In this document: positions 25,559 through 36,289 of the stretch, in pieces
How positions within the stretch are numbered: the stretch's first letter is position 1
Layout: each line of letters begins with the position of its first letter
Source of the DNA: CAVQUE01 sp046290435
GTDB lineage: Bacteria; Actinomycetota; Acidimicrobiia; Acidimicrobiales; UBA8592
DNA: 64,000 nt
Assembly (NCBI GenBank): GCA_046290435.1
Contig: JBKAGO010000068.1
Location: forward strand, 1 to 64,000
Direction: 5' to 3'
Notes under the pieces: generated by a model
The model's database searches: none
The model's input: the letters and a program-made list of their open reading frames with translations, nothing else
Told to the model about the DNA's origin: nothing
Made by a program: the position numbers and the translations under genes

Positions 25559-26839
25559 ATGACCGACGTGTCCTCCATCGATCTCTCGACGTACAACCCC
25601 ATGGATCGTGAGGTCCAGCAGTGCCCGTATCCGCACTATGCGGCGCTGCGGGCGCACGGGCCGGTGTTCCACCACGCCCAGACGGGGATGTACTTCGCAT
25701 CCCGCCTCGACATCGTCAACGAAGTCCTGCGCGACACCGAGACCTACTCGTCGAAGATGTCGAACATGGGCACCATGGGCGACAGCGACGTCATGAAGCA
25801 GGTCATCGAGATCATGAAGGAGGGCTGGCCTCGCTACGAGACCATGCTCACCATCGATCCGCCCCAGCAGACCCGCTACCGCAAGCTGGTCTCCCGTGCG
25901 TTCTCGGCCCGGCGTATCGCCGCCCTCGAGGACAAGGTCCGCGAGATCGCCATCGAACTCATCGAGGCGTTCCCGGAGGAGGGTTCCATCGACTTCCATC
26001 GGGACTTCGCCGTGAAGTTCCCGGTACGGGTCATCCACTACGCCCTCAACATGGCGCCCGAGACCGAGGACAAGATCAAGCAGTGGTCCGACGACGCCGT
26101 CGCCGCGCTCGGCACCAACCTCACCGACGAACGTCGCCTCGAAGCGGCACGGGGCCAGGTCGAGACCCAGAAGTACTGGCACAGCGAATGGGAGAAGCGG
26201 CTCGAGAACCCCATCGACGACATCTTGAGCGAGGTCGCCCACGCCGACTTCGACGATCCCGACCTGCCCGAGGGCGAGACCCGCAAGCTGCACTTCGGCG
26301 AGGTCTTCAGCATCATCCAGCAGCTCATGGTCGCCGGCAACGAGACCACCACGAAGTTCCTCAACGAGACCATCCGCCTCCTGATCGAGAACCCCGAGGA
26401 GTGGACCGCCATCGAGCAGGACCCGACGCGCATCCCTGCGCTGGTCGAGGAAGGCCTGCGGCTGTCGTCGCCCAACCAGGGCCTGTTCCGCACCGTCACC
26501 CGTGACACCACCCTGGGCGGGGTCGACATCCCGGCCGGATCGCGGGTATGGGTGATGTTCGGCGCCGCCAACCGCGACGAGCGCGTGTTCGAGGACTCCG
26601 AATCGTTCGACCCCGGCCGCGACAACCTCAAGGAACATGTCGCGTTCGGCAAGGGGCACCACTTCTGCATCGGGGCACCGCTGTCGCGCCTCGAGGGCAA
26701 GGTCGCCTTCGAGGAGCTCGCGAAGCGCATCGAGCTGCCGGCGTTCTCGGCGGGCAACACCTTCGAGTACGAGCCGAGCTTCATCCTGCGCGGCCTCGCC
26801 GCGCTGCAGCTCGACGTGAAGAAGAAGGCCGCCTCCTGA
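25559..26839 (+). CDS. Cytochrome P450
   Basis: This is a soluble bacterial P450 monooxygenase of 426 residues. It begins with CPYPHYAALRAHGPVFHH. The I-helix oxygen-activation motif is MVAGNETTTKFLN, the K-helix ExxR is VEEGLRLSS, and the heme loop is FGKGHHFCIGAPLSRLEG with the proximal Cys. The start may be the ATG at 25559 or one three codons earlier at 25550 (MAFMTDV); neither has a strong ribosome binding site. No ferredoxin or ferredoxin reductase is adjacent. A HAD-family gene overlaps its stop. Substrate is unknown; the sequence is most like actinobacterial P450s. Confidence 0.92.
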   Translation: MTDVSSIDLSTYNPMDREVQQCPYPHYAALRAHGPVFHHAQTGMYFASRLDIVNEVLRDTETYSSKMSNMGTMGDSDVMKQVIEIMKEGWPRYETMLTIDPPQQTRYRKLVSRAFSARRIAALEDKVREIAIELIEAFPEEGSIDFHRDFAVKFPVRVIHYALNMAPETEDKIKQWSDDAVAALGTNLTDERRLEAARGQVETQKYWHSEWEKRLENPIDDILSEVAHADFDDPDLPEGETRKLHFGEVFSIIQQLMVAGNETTTKFLNETIRLLIENPEEWTAIEQDPTRIPALVEEGLRLSSPNQGLFRTVTRDTTLGGVDIPAGSRVWVMFGAANRDERVFEDSESFDPGRDNLKEHVAFGKGHHFCIGAPLSRLEGKVAFEELAKRIELPAFSAGNTFEYEPSFILRGLAALQLDVKKKAAS

Positions 26840-27456
26840 GCGACGCCCCGCCCCGCCGGGTCGTCGTGTTCGACCTGGGCAACGTCTTGATCCCCTGGGA
26901 TCGCCGACGTCTGTTCACGAAACTCATCGCCGATCCGGCCGAGGTCGACCACTTCTGCGATCACGTCCTGACGATGGCCGACAACGCCCGCCTCGACGCG
27001 GGGTTGCCCCTCGCCGACCTCGTCGCCGAGCTGAGCGAACGCCACACGGCGCATCGCGAGGTCATCGCAGCGTTCGGGGAGCGTTGGGACGAGACGCTCG
27101 GCCCTGCGATCGATGGCTCGGTCGACATCCTGCGCGCCCTGCTCGACGCTGGGCACCGCTGCTACGCGCTGTCGAACTGGAACGCCGACACCTTCGCGGC
27201 GATCGAGGACCGCTACCCGTTCCTGACGTGGTTCGACGGCCTGGTGATCTCCGGGAGAGAGGGCGTCATCAAGCCCGACCCGGCCATCTACCGGCTGTTG
27301 TGCGACCGCCACGGCATCCAGCCCGACGACGCGGTCTTCATCGACGACTCCGCCACCAACGTCACCGCGGCCGTTGCCCTGGGATTCGACGGCATCGTCT
27401 TCACCGACCCAGACCAGCTCGGCGCCGAACTCCGCGAGCGCGGGCTGCCGGACTGA
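26836..27456 (+). CDS. HAD-superfamily hydrolase, probable CTG start
   Basis: The 206-residue protein has all HAD motifs: VVVFDLGNVLIPWDRR (motif I, first Asp), YALSNWNADTF (motif II, Ser), GVIKPDPAIYRLL (motif III, Lys) and FIDDSATNVTAAV (motif IV, Asp-Asp). It resembles YihX-type sugar-phosphate or nucleotide phosphatases. The only start that keeps the first beta strand is CTG at 26836, which overlaps the P450 stop as CTGA. The first GTG, at 26866, falls inside motif I and would remove that strand. Coupling to the P450 is therefore likely, and the start codon is unusual. Substrate unknown. Confidence 0.82.
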   Translation: MSDAPPRRVVVFDLGNVLIPWDRRRLFTKLIADPAEVDHFCDHVLTMADNARLDAGLPLADLVAELSERHTAHREVIAAFGERWDETLGPAIDGSVDILRALLDAGHRCYALSNWNADTFAAIEDRYPFLTWFDGLVISGREGVIKPDPAIYRLLCDRHGIQPDDAVFIDDSATNVTAAVALGFDGIVFTDPDQLGAELRERGLPD

Positions 27457-27459
27457 GGA

Positions 27460-28950
27460 TCAACCGCCGCGCAGCCAGCGACCGATGACCGATCGTGCCT
27501 TGCGATCGGACTGCCCGACGATGCGCAGGTCCTCCATCCGTTGCAGCGTGGCTGCGATGAAGGTGTCCGCGATCGTCGCAGCATCGAGTGGTTCGCCTGC
27601 GCCGTCCTGGCCGAGAACCACCCAGGCGACGTGGGCGAAACTGCGTCGCGACAGCTCGCTCCCGCCGGCCTCGGCGCGATCGCGTGCCGATCGTGTCAGC
27701 TGGTTGACGACACGCGCCGACGCCTTGGCGCTCCCGTGGCTCTGCCATGCCTCCGCGAGGTGTCGGTACAGCTCGGGCCACTGTGGTGCCTCGAGCAACG
27801 GGAAGCCACGATCGACCTGTCGCAACCGCCGGGCCGCGTCCGGGATGGTCGACACGGTCGGCGCCTCGCCGAGCGGTTCGGCGCCTTCCTCGGTTGCCTC
27901 GAGGGTGGTCGTCGCCTGCCGAAGATCGGTCGCACCGGTCGAATCCGTCGATGCGTTGGTGTCGGCGACGGCGGGCGGAGGGAGCAGGTACGCCTGGCGG
28001 CCGGTGCTGATCTCGCCGTCGGGCACGGCGTGGCGGAGGAACCGTTTGAACGTCCGGTGCCCGAACCAGTCGTCGCTGACCTCGGCGCCGAACTCGCGCT
28101 GGAGGGTCCACGCCAGCGACGCGAGATCTATCGGGCGATCGGCGCCGCGCCAGCGGGCCTGCAGGACCGCCGCGGCGTCGTCGGCCTGTTCGGTGGGGGC
28201 ATCGGAGTCGCCGGCGCCGCCGGGGAGCGCCTCGTCGGGCGCCTCGGGCACCGATTCGCTGACGACGGCCTCGTCGATGCGGTCGAGTTCGGTGCGCAGA
28301 TCCTCGGCGATGTCATCGAGGGTGGCGAACAGGTCGGCCATCCGGGAGCTGAGGATCTCCACCAGGGGAGGCAGGGCGCCGTCCTTGCTGTAGGTGTCCT
28401 CGTGGGTGAGCTCGCCCCAGCTGTCCTGGAGCAGCGTCCGCACCTGGAGCTCACACACGACCGGTACGGGACCGGCATCGGTCGGTACCGAGACGCCGAG
28501 GTTGACGTGCCAGCCGCGGTAGCCGGAGTCCTTGGGGTGGGCGACGTAATCGCGCTCCGATGCCGGGTCGAGCCAGAGCCCGCCGCCCTTCTCCGGATGC
28601 CGGGGCAGGCCGTCGAGGGCCGCCTGCACCATGTCGATGTCGCGCAGATTGGTGCAGGTGATCCGCAGGCCGACGAGATCGTCGATGATGCCCGGTACGG
28701 CGTCGGGGTCGGACACCTTGCCCCGGTAGCGGGGCTGTTGCAGCTTGCGCCAGGTGCGCCGCTTGGACTTCACCCGCCCGCCGGTGTTGCGGATGCGGGC
28801 CAGGTCGCGGTCGCCGAGCTGCTCACGCAGCGTCGCGTCGAGCGCAGCGTCGGCCGCAGCGAGGGCCGGTTCGAGCACCGCTGCCCGGTACCGGTCGTAC
28901 CACGCACCGAAGGCGGCGTAGCCGAGCGCAGCAGTGGCGGTCGAGGTCAT
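27460..28950 (-). CDS. RelA/SpoT-type alarmone synthetase domain fused to a predicted LOTUS/OST-HTH domain
   Basis: Of 496 residues, about 60-205 form a (p)ppGpp synthetase-like domain: YRGKVSDPDAVPGIIDDLVG, GLRITCTNLRDID, DSGYRGWHVNL, and the catalytic CELQVRTLLQDSWGELTHED with the Glu of the ExQxRT motif. No HD hydrolase, TGS or ACT domain is present. After an acidic linker, residues 271-325 (IDLASLAWTLQREFGAEV, WFGHRTFKRFLRHAVP, then AYLLPP) fit the LOTUS/OST-HTH pattern, a probable RNA-binding fold. Residues 350-496 are helical and unassigned. It follows purL by 46 bases on the same strand, with a hairpin between. Catalysis of ppGpp or of another pyrophosphorylation, for example on tRNA, is inference. 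Confidence 0.8.
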   Translation of the reverse strand: MTSTATAALGYAAFGAWYDRYRAAVLEPALAAADAALDATLREQLGDRDLARIRNTGGRVKSKRRTWRKLQQPRYRGKVSDPDAVPGIIDDLVGLRITCTNLRDIDMVQAALDGLPRHPEKGGGLWLDPASERDYVAHPKDSGYRGWHVNLGVSVPTDAGPVPVVCELQVRTLLQDSWGELTHEDTYSKDGALPPLVEILSSRMADLFATLDDIAEDLRTELDRIDEAVVSESVPEAPDEALPGGAGDSDAPTEQADDAAAVLQARWRGADRPIDLASLAWTLQREFGAEVSDDWFGHRTFKRFLRHAVPDGEISTGRQAYLLPPPAVADTNASTDSTGATDLRQATTTLEATEEGAEPLGEAPTVSTIPDAARRLRQVDRGFPLLEAPQWPELYRHLAEAWQSHGSAKASARVVNQLTRSARDRAEAGGSELSRRSFAHVAWVVLGQDGAGEPLDAATIADTFIAATLQRMEDLRIVGQSDRKARSVIGRWLRGG

Positions 28951-28952
28951 TG

Positions 28953-28975
28953 CCGGACCCTACCGGTCCGGGGTC
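28953..28975 (-). terminator. Short hairpin after purL
   Basis: CCGGACC pairs with GGTCCGG across a CTACC loop, between the purL stop and the start of the synthetase-LOTUS gene. It has no T-tract. It may only attenuate, leaving partial read-through into the downstream gene. Confidence 0.45.
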
Positions 28976-28996
28976 GCCCGCCCGGCGAATCGGTCG

Positions 28997-31213
<2,217 letters not shown>

Positions 31214-31271
31214 CGTTCGACCCTCTTGTTGCTTGCGCAACGGGCCGGGCGGCCCCGCTCGCTTCGCTCGC

Positions 31272-31952
31272 TCATGACGCCACCCGGGCGCCGGCGGCGG
31301 CGAGGAGGCCGTCGAGCAGGACGAGGCCGTCGGTGCTGCCGAGCAGCGGATGACACGCACGCTCGGGGTGCGGCATCAGGCCGACGACGTTGCGGGCTGG
31401 GTTGCAGATGCCGGCGATGTCGTCGACCGAGCCGTTGGGGTTGTCGACGTAGCGCAGCACGATGCGGTCCTCGGACCGGAGCTCGGCCAGGGTCTCGGCG
31501 TCGCAGGTGTAGTTGCCCTCGAAGTGGTTGACCGGGATCGACAGCACCTGACCGGCGTCGGCGCGACCGGTGAGGGCGCTGTGGGTGGTCTCGACCCGGA
31601 GCTGAGCCGGGGCGCACCGGAACTTGAGGCCGGCGTTCTTCTGGAGGGCGCCGGGCAGCAGGCCCGCCTCGGTGAGCACCTGGAACCCGTTGCAGATCCC
31701 CAGGACGGGGCCGCCCTCGGCAGCGAAGGCGTCGACCGCCGCCATGACCGGCGAGAAACGGGCGATGGCGCCGGGGCGCAGGTAGTCGCCGTGGGCGAAG
31801 CCCCCGGGCACGATGACGGCGTCGACCTGGCCGAGCGAATCGTCGCCGTGCCAGCACAGCCGGCCCTGGCCGCCGGCGGCCTCGACCGCCTCGACGACGT
31901 CGCGCTCGCAGTTGGTCCCCGGAAAGACGATGACCCCGACCGTGGCGCTCAT
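31272..31952 (-). CDS. purQ: Phosphoribosylformylglycinamidine synthase glutaminase subunit
   Basis: PurQ is the class I glutamine amidotransferase of the PurSQL complex. The 226-residue protein has VIVFPGTNCERDV, VPGGFAHGDYLRPGA and the nucleophile Cys87 in VLGICNGFQVL. The His-Glu pair is in GLMPHPERAC. Its start overlaps the purS stop by four bases. Length is normal. It lacks any fused synthase domain, consistent with the separate small PurL. Confidence 0.97.
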   Translation of the reverse strand: MSATVGVIVFPGTNCERDVVEAVEAAGGQGRLCWHGDDSLGQVDAVIVPGGFAHGDYLRPGAIARFSPVMAAVDAFAAEGGPVLGICNGFQVLTEAGLLPGALQKNAGLKFRCAPAQLRVETTHSALTGRADAGQVLSIPVNHFEGNYTCDAETLAELRSEDRIVLRYVDNPNGSVDDIAGICNPARNVVGLMPHPERACHPLLGSTDGLVLLDGLLAAAGARVAS

Positions 31953-32212
31953 GATGCGCTGACCACGGTGACGACGCTGTCCTCGATGACCGGGTTGGTC
32001 AGGAACGTGGCACAGAGCTGATCGACCTCGGCGCGGGCCGCGGCTTCGTCGGCGGCGTCGATGGTGAACCGGATGCTCTTGCCCATGCGCACCCCCGACA
32101 CGCCGTCGAAGCCGAGCGTGGGCATCGCCCGCTCGATCGTCGCGCCGGCAGGGTCTGCCACCCCGGCCCGCAGTTGTACCTCGACCTGCACATCGAACGT
32201 CATGGCGCTCAT
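31949..32212 (-). CDS. purS: Phosphoribosylformylglycinamidine synthase subunit PurS
   Basis: PurS is the small bridging subunit that docks PurQ on PurL. The 87-residue product has the family pattern FDVQVEVQLRAGVADPAGAT, LGFDGVSGVRMGKSIRF and a final LTNPVIEDSVV. It starts at the ATG at 32212 or at a second ATG three codons later. It is first in the purS-purQ-purL operon and overlaps purQ by four bases. Confidence 0.95.
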   Translation of the reverse strand: MSAMTFDVQVEVQLRAGVADPAGATIERAMPTLGFDGVSGVRMGKSIRFTIDAADEAAARAEVDQLCATFLTNPVIEDSVVTVVSAS

Positions 32213-32308
32213 GCTGCCACGGCGGCCGGTACCACTGGGGTCAAGTACTGCGCTCGAGTCCGGATTCTCGCCCTGCGCGGCGGAACCACTGCGGAACCAC
32301 TGGGGTCA

Positions 32309-32380
32309 AGTCGTACTTTCAACCAACTCCGAGCCGGTACCCCGTAGGCCGCAGCGTGACAGTTGGTTGAAAGTACGACT
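32309..32380 (-). terminator. 20-bp perfect inverted repeat with 32-base loop
   Basis: AGTCGTACTTTCAACCAACT (32309-32328) is the exact reverse complement of 32361-32380. It lies after the Rieske oxygenase stop and before the purS promoter. Directly before it the phrase ACCACTGGGGTCAAGT occurs twice (about 32230 and 32296). The terminator role is inferred from position; arm composition is much less GC-rich than the genome. Confidence 0.55.
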
Positions 32381-32436
32381 GACCATGGGCCCGAGCAGTG
32401 GAGAAGTACGACGTAACCCCTGCCCTACCCGGCGGT

Positions 32437-33819
32437 TCAGTCGGCGGCGCTGAGATAGTCGTCGACCCGCTTGTGGAGGTGGCGGGCGCGGACCTCCTGG
32501 TAGTTGCCGAGGGTCTGGCCGCGCTTGATGCTGGCCTTGAAGCCCCGGGTCTGGGCGGCCATGTTGGCGGTGTCCTGGTCGTACACACGACCCAGTCCGC
32601 CGAGGCCCTCGGCGATGGTGTAGCTGTCGTCGACGTCGATCTCGATGACCTCGGGGGGCTCGGGTGCGTCGCCGTCGAGGGGGCGGTAGCGCATCATCAG
32701 CAGGTCGAAGTAGCTGACATCGGGGTCCTCGGGGTCGGGGCGGAACCGGTAGACCATGGGCAACTGCAGGCCCGGGAAGAAGAACATGTTCGGGAACAGG
32801 AAGTACTCGATGGAGTCGAGCGTCATCGACTCCGACAGTCCCGAGAAGTCCCGCCCGTACTGCTCGCTGTACTGCTCCTGGACGTACTTGGCGTAGAAGT
32901 CGCGGGCCCGCACGCCTTCGGGGAGCTCCAGCGGCGCCTGACCGGCGCGCAGGTTGCGGGTCATGTGCGCGAACAGCTCCTGCTCGGTGGCCGGCGGCTG
33001 GCGCAGCGGGCTGTTGAGCCCGGTGGTGTGGATGAACCGCGAGACGTTGGGCTCGAACACGTCGTAGGCGGTGGTGACCTCGGTGCCGAGCCCGCCACCG
33101 GCGTGGGTCTCGCGCACGTGGTACGCCTCGAGGAACGCCTCGGCGGCGGCCTTCCAGTTGCAGGGCAGGCGCTTGCGCACGTGGGTCTCGATGTAGCGGT
33201 CCTCGAGGCCCCAGTCGGCCCAGTGGCGCGGCAGCACACCCAGGTAGTCCTCGAGGGGTTCGGCGTCCTGATCGAAGTTGACGAACACGAACCCGCCCCA
33301 CACCCCCACCGGCATCTCGGGCAGCCGGTGGCTCTCGGCGCCGGCGTGGGGGAAGTCCCAGGAGCCGGGCAGGTCGACGAGCTGACCGTCGAGCGACCAC
33401 GTCCAGCCGTGGAACGGGCAGCGGAGGTCCTTGGAGAAGCCGCACGTCTCGGCCGGCTTGAGCGCCGTGCCCCGGTGCATGCAGGCGTTGTAGTACGCCT
33501 TGATGTCACCGGCGTCGGTGCGGACGATGAGCGCCTCGAGGTGGCCGATCTTGTAGACGTGGTAGTCGCCGGCCTCGGGGATGTGGTCGACGTGGCACGC
33601 CCACTGCCACACCTTCGGCCACAGGTGCGCGAACTCGGCGGCGGCCCGATCGGGGTCGGTGTAGTTGGTGTACGGGATGTCCTCGTCGCCGAGGAACGCG
33701 TACGACTCTTCGAGCAGCGCGGCCGGTGGCGGCGTCGGATCCTCGAGCAGTTGCTCACGCAGGGTCTTGCCGGGTCCCCGGGCCTCGCCGGGTGCGGGAC
33801 GATCCTCGATGGCAGTCAC
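32437..33819 (-). CDS. Rieske non-heme iron oxygenase, catalytic subunit
   Basis: These enzymes hydroxylate aromatic or other hydrophobic substrates, or cleave alkyl groups. The 460-residue protein has the Rieske cluster motifs YNACMHRGTALK and CPFHGWTWSLDG, then the mononuclear iron site in NWKAAAEAFLEAYHVRETH with two His, and a later acidic ligand. I prefer the GTG at 33819, five bases after AGGAG, over a GTG two codons upstream. No small subunit, ferredoxin or reductase is adjacent. It sits alone between two purine operons, flanked by hairpins on both sides. Substrate is unknown. Confidence 0.92.
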   Translation of the reverse strand: MTAIEDRPAPGEARGPGKTLREQLLEDPTPPPAALLEESYAFLGDEDIPYTNYTDPDRAAAEFAHLWPKVWQWACHVDHIPEAGDYHVYKIGHLEALIVRTDAGDIKAYYNACMHRGTALKPAETCGFSKDLRCPFHGWTWSLDGQLVDLPGSWDFPHAGAESHRLPEMPVGVWGGFVFVNFDQDAEPLEDYLGVLPRHWADWGLEDRYIETHVRKRLPCNWKAAAEAFLEAYHVRETHAGGGLGTEVTTAYDVFEPNVSRFIHTTGLNSPLRQPPATEQELFAHMTRNLRAGQAPLELPEGVRARDFYAKYVQEQYSEQYGRDFSGLSESMTLDSIEYFLFPNMFFFPGLQLPMVYRFRPDPEDPDVSYFDLLMMRYRPLDGDAPEPPEVIEIDVDDSYTIAEGLGGLGRVYDQDTANMAAQTRGFKASIKRGQTLGNYQEVRARHLHKRVDDYLSAAD

Positions 33820-33895
33820 GACCACTCCTCGATGTTTGCGAACGGGTATTCACCGATCGTAGGCAACGAGCGTGAACCGTGCCGCCGGACCGCCG

Positions 33896-33942
33896 AAATC
33901 TGGGACTCTGCGCGCACGAGCTGCGCGCAGAGTCCCAGATTT
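33896..33942 (-). terminator. 21-bp perfect hairpin after purC (AAATCTGG family)
   Basis: AAATCTGGGACTCTGCGCGCA (positions 33896-33916; 21 bp arm) pairs perfectly with 33922-33942 across a 5-base loop. It ends 30 bases downstream of the purC stop and would terminate the purA-purD-purB-purC operon. Its outer arm, GAAATCTGG, recurs in hairpins at 47741 and 58737. Confidence 0.8.
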
Positions 33943-33971
33943 GGGGGTTCGGGGATTCGGGAGGCGTCGGC

Positions 33972-34877
33972 TCAGGCGCGGTTGCGGGCGCCGGGCCAGT
34001 CGGCCAGGCGCAATCCGCTGATGCGCTCGTAGGCCTCGGTGTAGCGCTGGGTCGTGGCGGCGATGACCTCCGGCGGCAGCGGTGGCGGCGGTGGGGTCTT
34101 GTCCCACGCCAGCGCATCGAGGTGATCGCGCACGGGCTGTTTGTCGAACGACGGCGGCGTCGAACCCGGCGCCCACGCCTCTGCCGGCCAGAACCGCGAC
34201 GAGTCGGGCGTGAGCATCTCGTCGGCCACGACGAGGCGCCCGTCGACGATGCCCAGCTCGAACTTGGTGTCGGCCACGATGATGCCCCGGGCGGCGGCGT
34301 GCGCAGCGCCGGCGGTGTAGAGCGCCAGCGACAGGTCTCGGCACGCGGCCGCCAGGTCGCCGCCGACGAGATCGGCCGCGTCGTCGAAGGAGATGTTCTC
34401 GTCGTGCAGTCCGTCGGGGGCCTTGGTGGCCGGGGTGAACACCGGCTCCGGGAGCTGCTCGGCCTCACGGAGGCCCGACGGCAACGAGGTGCCGTGCATG
34501 GTCCCGCCCGCCTGGTACTCCTTCCACGCCGAACCGGTCAGATAGCCGCGCACGACGCACTCGATGGGCACCATCTCGGCGCGCCGCACCAGCATCGATC
34601 GTCCGGCCAGCCAGGGATCGCGGGCCCCGTCGGGGAAGTCCCCGAGATCGCACGACACCAGGTGGTTGGCGGCGATGCCGGCCGTGTGCGCGAACCAGAA
34701 CGCGGACATGGCCACCAGCACCCGGCCCTTGTCGGGCACCGGTTCGGCCATCACGACGTCGAACGCCGAGATCCGGTCGCTGGCCACCAACAGCAGGCGA
34801 TCGTCGCCTGCGTCGTAGAGGTCGCGGACCTTGCCCGAATAGAGATGGGGCAGCTCCACACGACCGGGCCCGGTCAC
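33972..34877 (-). CDS. purC: SAICAR synthetase
   Basis: PurC joins aspartate to CAIR with ATP, giving SAICAR. The 301-residue protein has LYSGKVRDLYDAG, LVASDRISAFDVVM, ECVVRGYLTGSAWKEY, IIVADTKFELG and VADEMLTPDSSRFW. The size is that of the eukaryote/actinobacterial-type enzyme. It ends the purA-purD-purB-purC operon and its start overlaps the purB stop by four bases. The strong hairpin at 33896-33942 follows. Confidence 0.96.
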   Translation of the reverse strand: MTGPGRVELPHLYSGKVRDLYDAGDDRLLLVASDRISAFDVVMAEPVPDKGRVLVAMSAFWFAHTAGIAANHLVSCDLGDFPDGARDPWLAGRSMLVRRAEMVPIECVVRGYLTGSAWKEYQAGGTMHGTSLPSGLREAEQLPEPVFTPATKAPDGLHDENISFDDAADLVGGDLAAACRDLSLALYTAGAAHAAARGIIVADTKFELGIVDGRLVVADEMLTPDSSRFWPAEAWAPGSTPPSFDKQPVRDHLDALAWDKTPPPPPLPPEVIAATTQRYTEAYERISGLRLADWPGARNRA

Positions 34878-36289
34878 AAGATGGGCTCCGGGTCATAGCC
34901 CGCCGCCGCCGGATGACGGTCGGCGACGGCGCCGATGCGGGCGACGACGGCCGCCACCTGGCGTTCGGCCAGGCCGGTCTCGGGCGCCGCGAGCAGCGAG
35001 GCCAGCTGGTCGGCATCGAGGGCGAGCCGGGGGTCGACCGCCAGGCGCTCGGCGAGATCGTTCTCGGCCGCGCCGTCCTCGCGCATCGCCAGCGCGGCAG
35101 CCACCGCATGTTCCTTGATGGCCTCGTGCGCCGCTTCGCGGCCCGCGCCTGCAGCCACTGCTGCGGTGAGGATCCGGGTGGTGCTGAGGAACGGCAGGTA
35201 GCGGGTGAGCTCGCGGTCGATCACCGCCGGGTAGGCGCCGAGCTCGTCGAGGACCGTGAGCGTCGTCTGCATGAGCCCATCGATGGCGAAGAACGCATCG
35301 GGCAGTGCGACCCGCCGGACGACGGAATCGCTGACGTCGCCCTCGTTCCACTGCGAACCGACGAGACCGGTGACCATGGTGAGGTGCCCGGCCAGGATGT
35401 GGGCGAAGCCGTTGATGCGCTCGCACGACCGGCTGTTCATCTTGTGCGGCATCGCCGAGGAACCGACCTGGCCCGGCTCGAACCCCTCGGTGACGAGCTC
35501 GTGGCCCGCCATGAGCCGCATCGTGGTGGCGAGGTTGGCCGGGGCCGACGCCAACTGGACCAGGGTCGACACCACCTCGAAGTCGAGCGACCGGGGATAG
35601 ATCTGCCCGACACTGTCGAAGCATCGCTCGAACCCGAGATGGGTCATCACCCCGGCCTCGAGGCGATCGACCGCGTCCTGTGAGCCCAACAGGTCGAGCA
35701 TGTCCTGCTGGGTGCCGACCGGACCCTTGATGCCCCGCAGCGGGTACCGCTCGATGAGCGTCTCGAGGCGATCGAACGCGACGAGCAACTCGTCGGCGAC
35801 GGTGGCGAAACGTTTGCCGAGGGTGGTGACCTGCGCCGCCACGTTGTGCGAACGCGCCGCCATCGCGAGATCCGCATACTCCGTCGCCCGTGCCGCGAGC
35901 CGCACCAGCACCGCCACGGCGCGGTCGCGCGTCAAGGCCATGGCACTGCGGATCTGGAGTTGTTCGACGTTCTCGGTGAGGTCGCGCGACGTCATGGCCC
36001 GGTGGATGTGCTCGTGTCCTGCCAGCGCGCAGAACTCGTCGATACGGGCCTTGACGTCATGGCGGGTGACGCGCTCGCGCGCCGCGATCGAGTCGAGATC
36101 GACCTGGTCGACCACGGCCTCGTACGCGTCGACGACGCCGTCGGGAACTGCGACGCCGAGGTCGATCTGGGCGCGGAGCACTGCGAGCCAGAGCCGGCGT
36201 TCGAGCACCACCTTGTGTTCGGCCGACCAGAGCTCGACCATGTCGGTACTGGCGTAGCGGCCGGCCAACACGTTGGCGATGCGGGTCAT
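34874..36289 (-). CDS. purB: Adenylosuccinate lyase
   Basis: PurB removes fumarate from SAICAR and from adenylosuccinate, so it acts both in IMP synthesis and in IMP-to-AMP conversion. The 471-residue protein carries the fumarase-superfamily signature SSAMPHKMNSRSCERI. Upstream are HDVKARIDEFCALAGHEHIH and MTSRDLTENVEQLQIRSAM, and GIKGPVGTQQDMLDLLG follows. The ATG at 36289 overlaps the purD stop (ATGA). Its neighbours purA and purC catalyse the other steps that share its substrates. Confidence 0.96.
   Translation of the reverse strand: MTRIANVLAGRYASTDMVELWSAEHKVVLERRLWLAVLRAQIDLGVAVPDGVVDAYEAVVDQVDLDSIAARERVTRHDVKARIDEFCALAGHEHIHRAMTSRDLTENVEQLQIRSAMALTRDRAVAVLVRLAARATEYADLAMAARSHNVAAQVTTLGKRFATVADELLVAFDRLETLIERYPLRGIKGPVGTQQDMLDLLGSQDAVDRLEAGVMTHLGFERCFDSVGQIYPRSLDFEVVSTLVQLASAPANLATTMRLMAGHELVTEGFEPGQVGSSAMPHKMNSRSCERINGFAHILAGHLTMVTGLVGSQWNEGDVSDSVVRRVALPDAFFAIDGLMQTTLTVLDELGAYPAVIDRELTRYLPFLSTTRILTAAVAAGAGREAAHEAIKEHAVAAALAMREDGAAENDLAERLAVDPRLALDADQLASLLAAPETGLAERQVAAVVARIGAVADRHPAAAGYDPEPIL

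Noticed and set aside
27460..28950. Toxin-antitoxin pair with the synthetase gene as toxin
   Set aside because: No small antitoxin-like gene is adjacent; the neighbours are purL and a HAD phosphatase.
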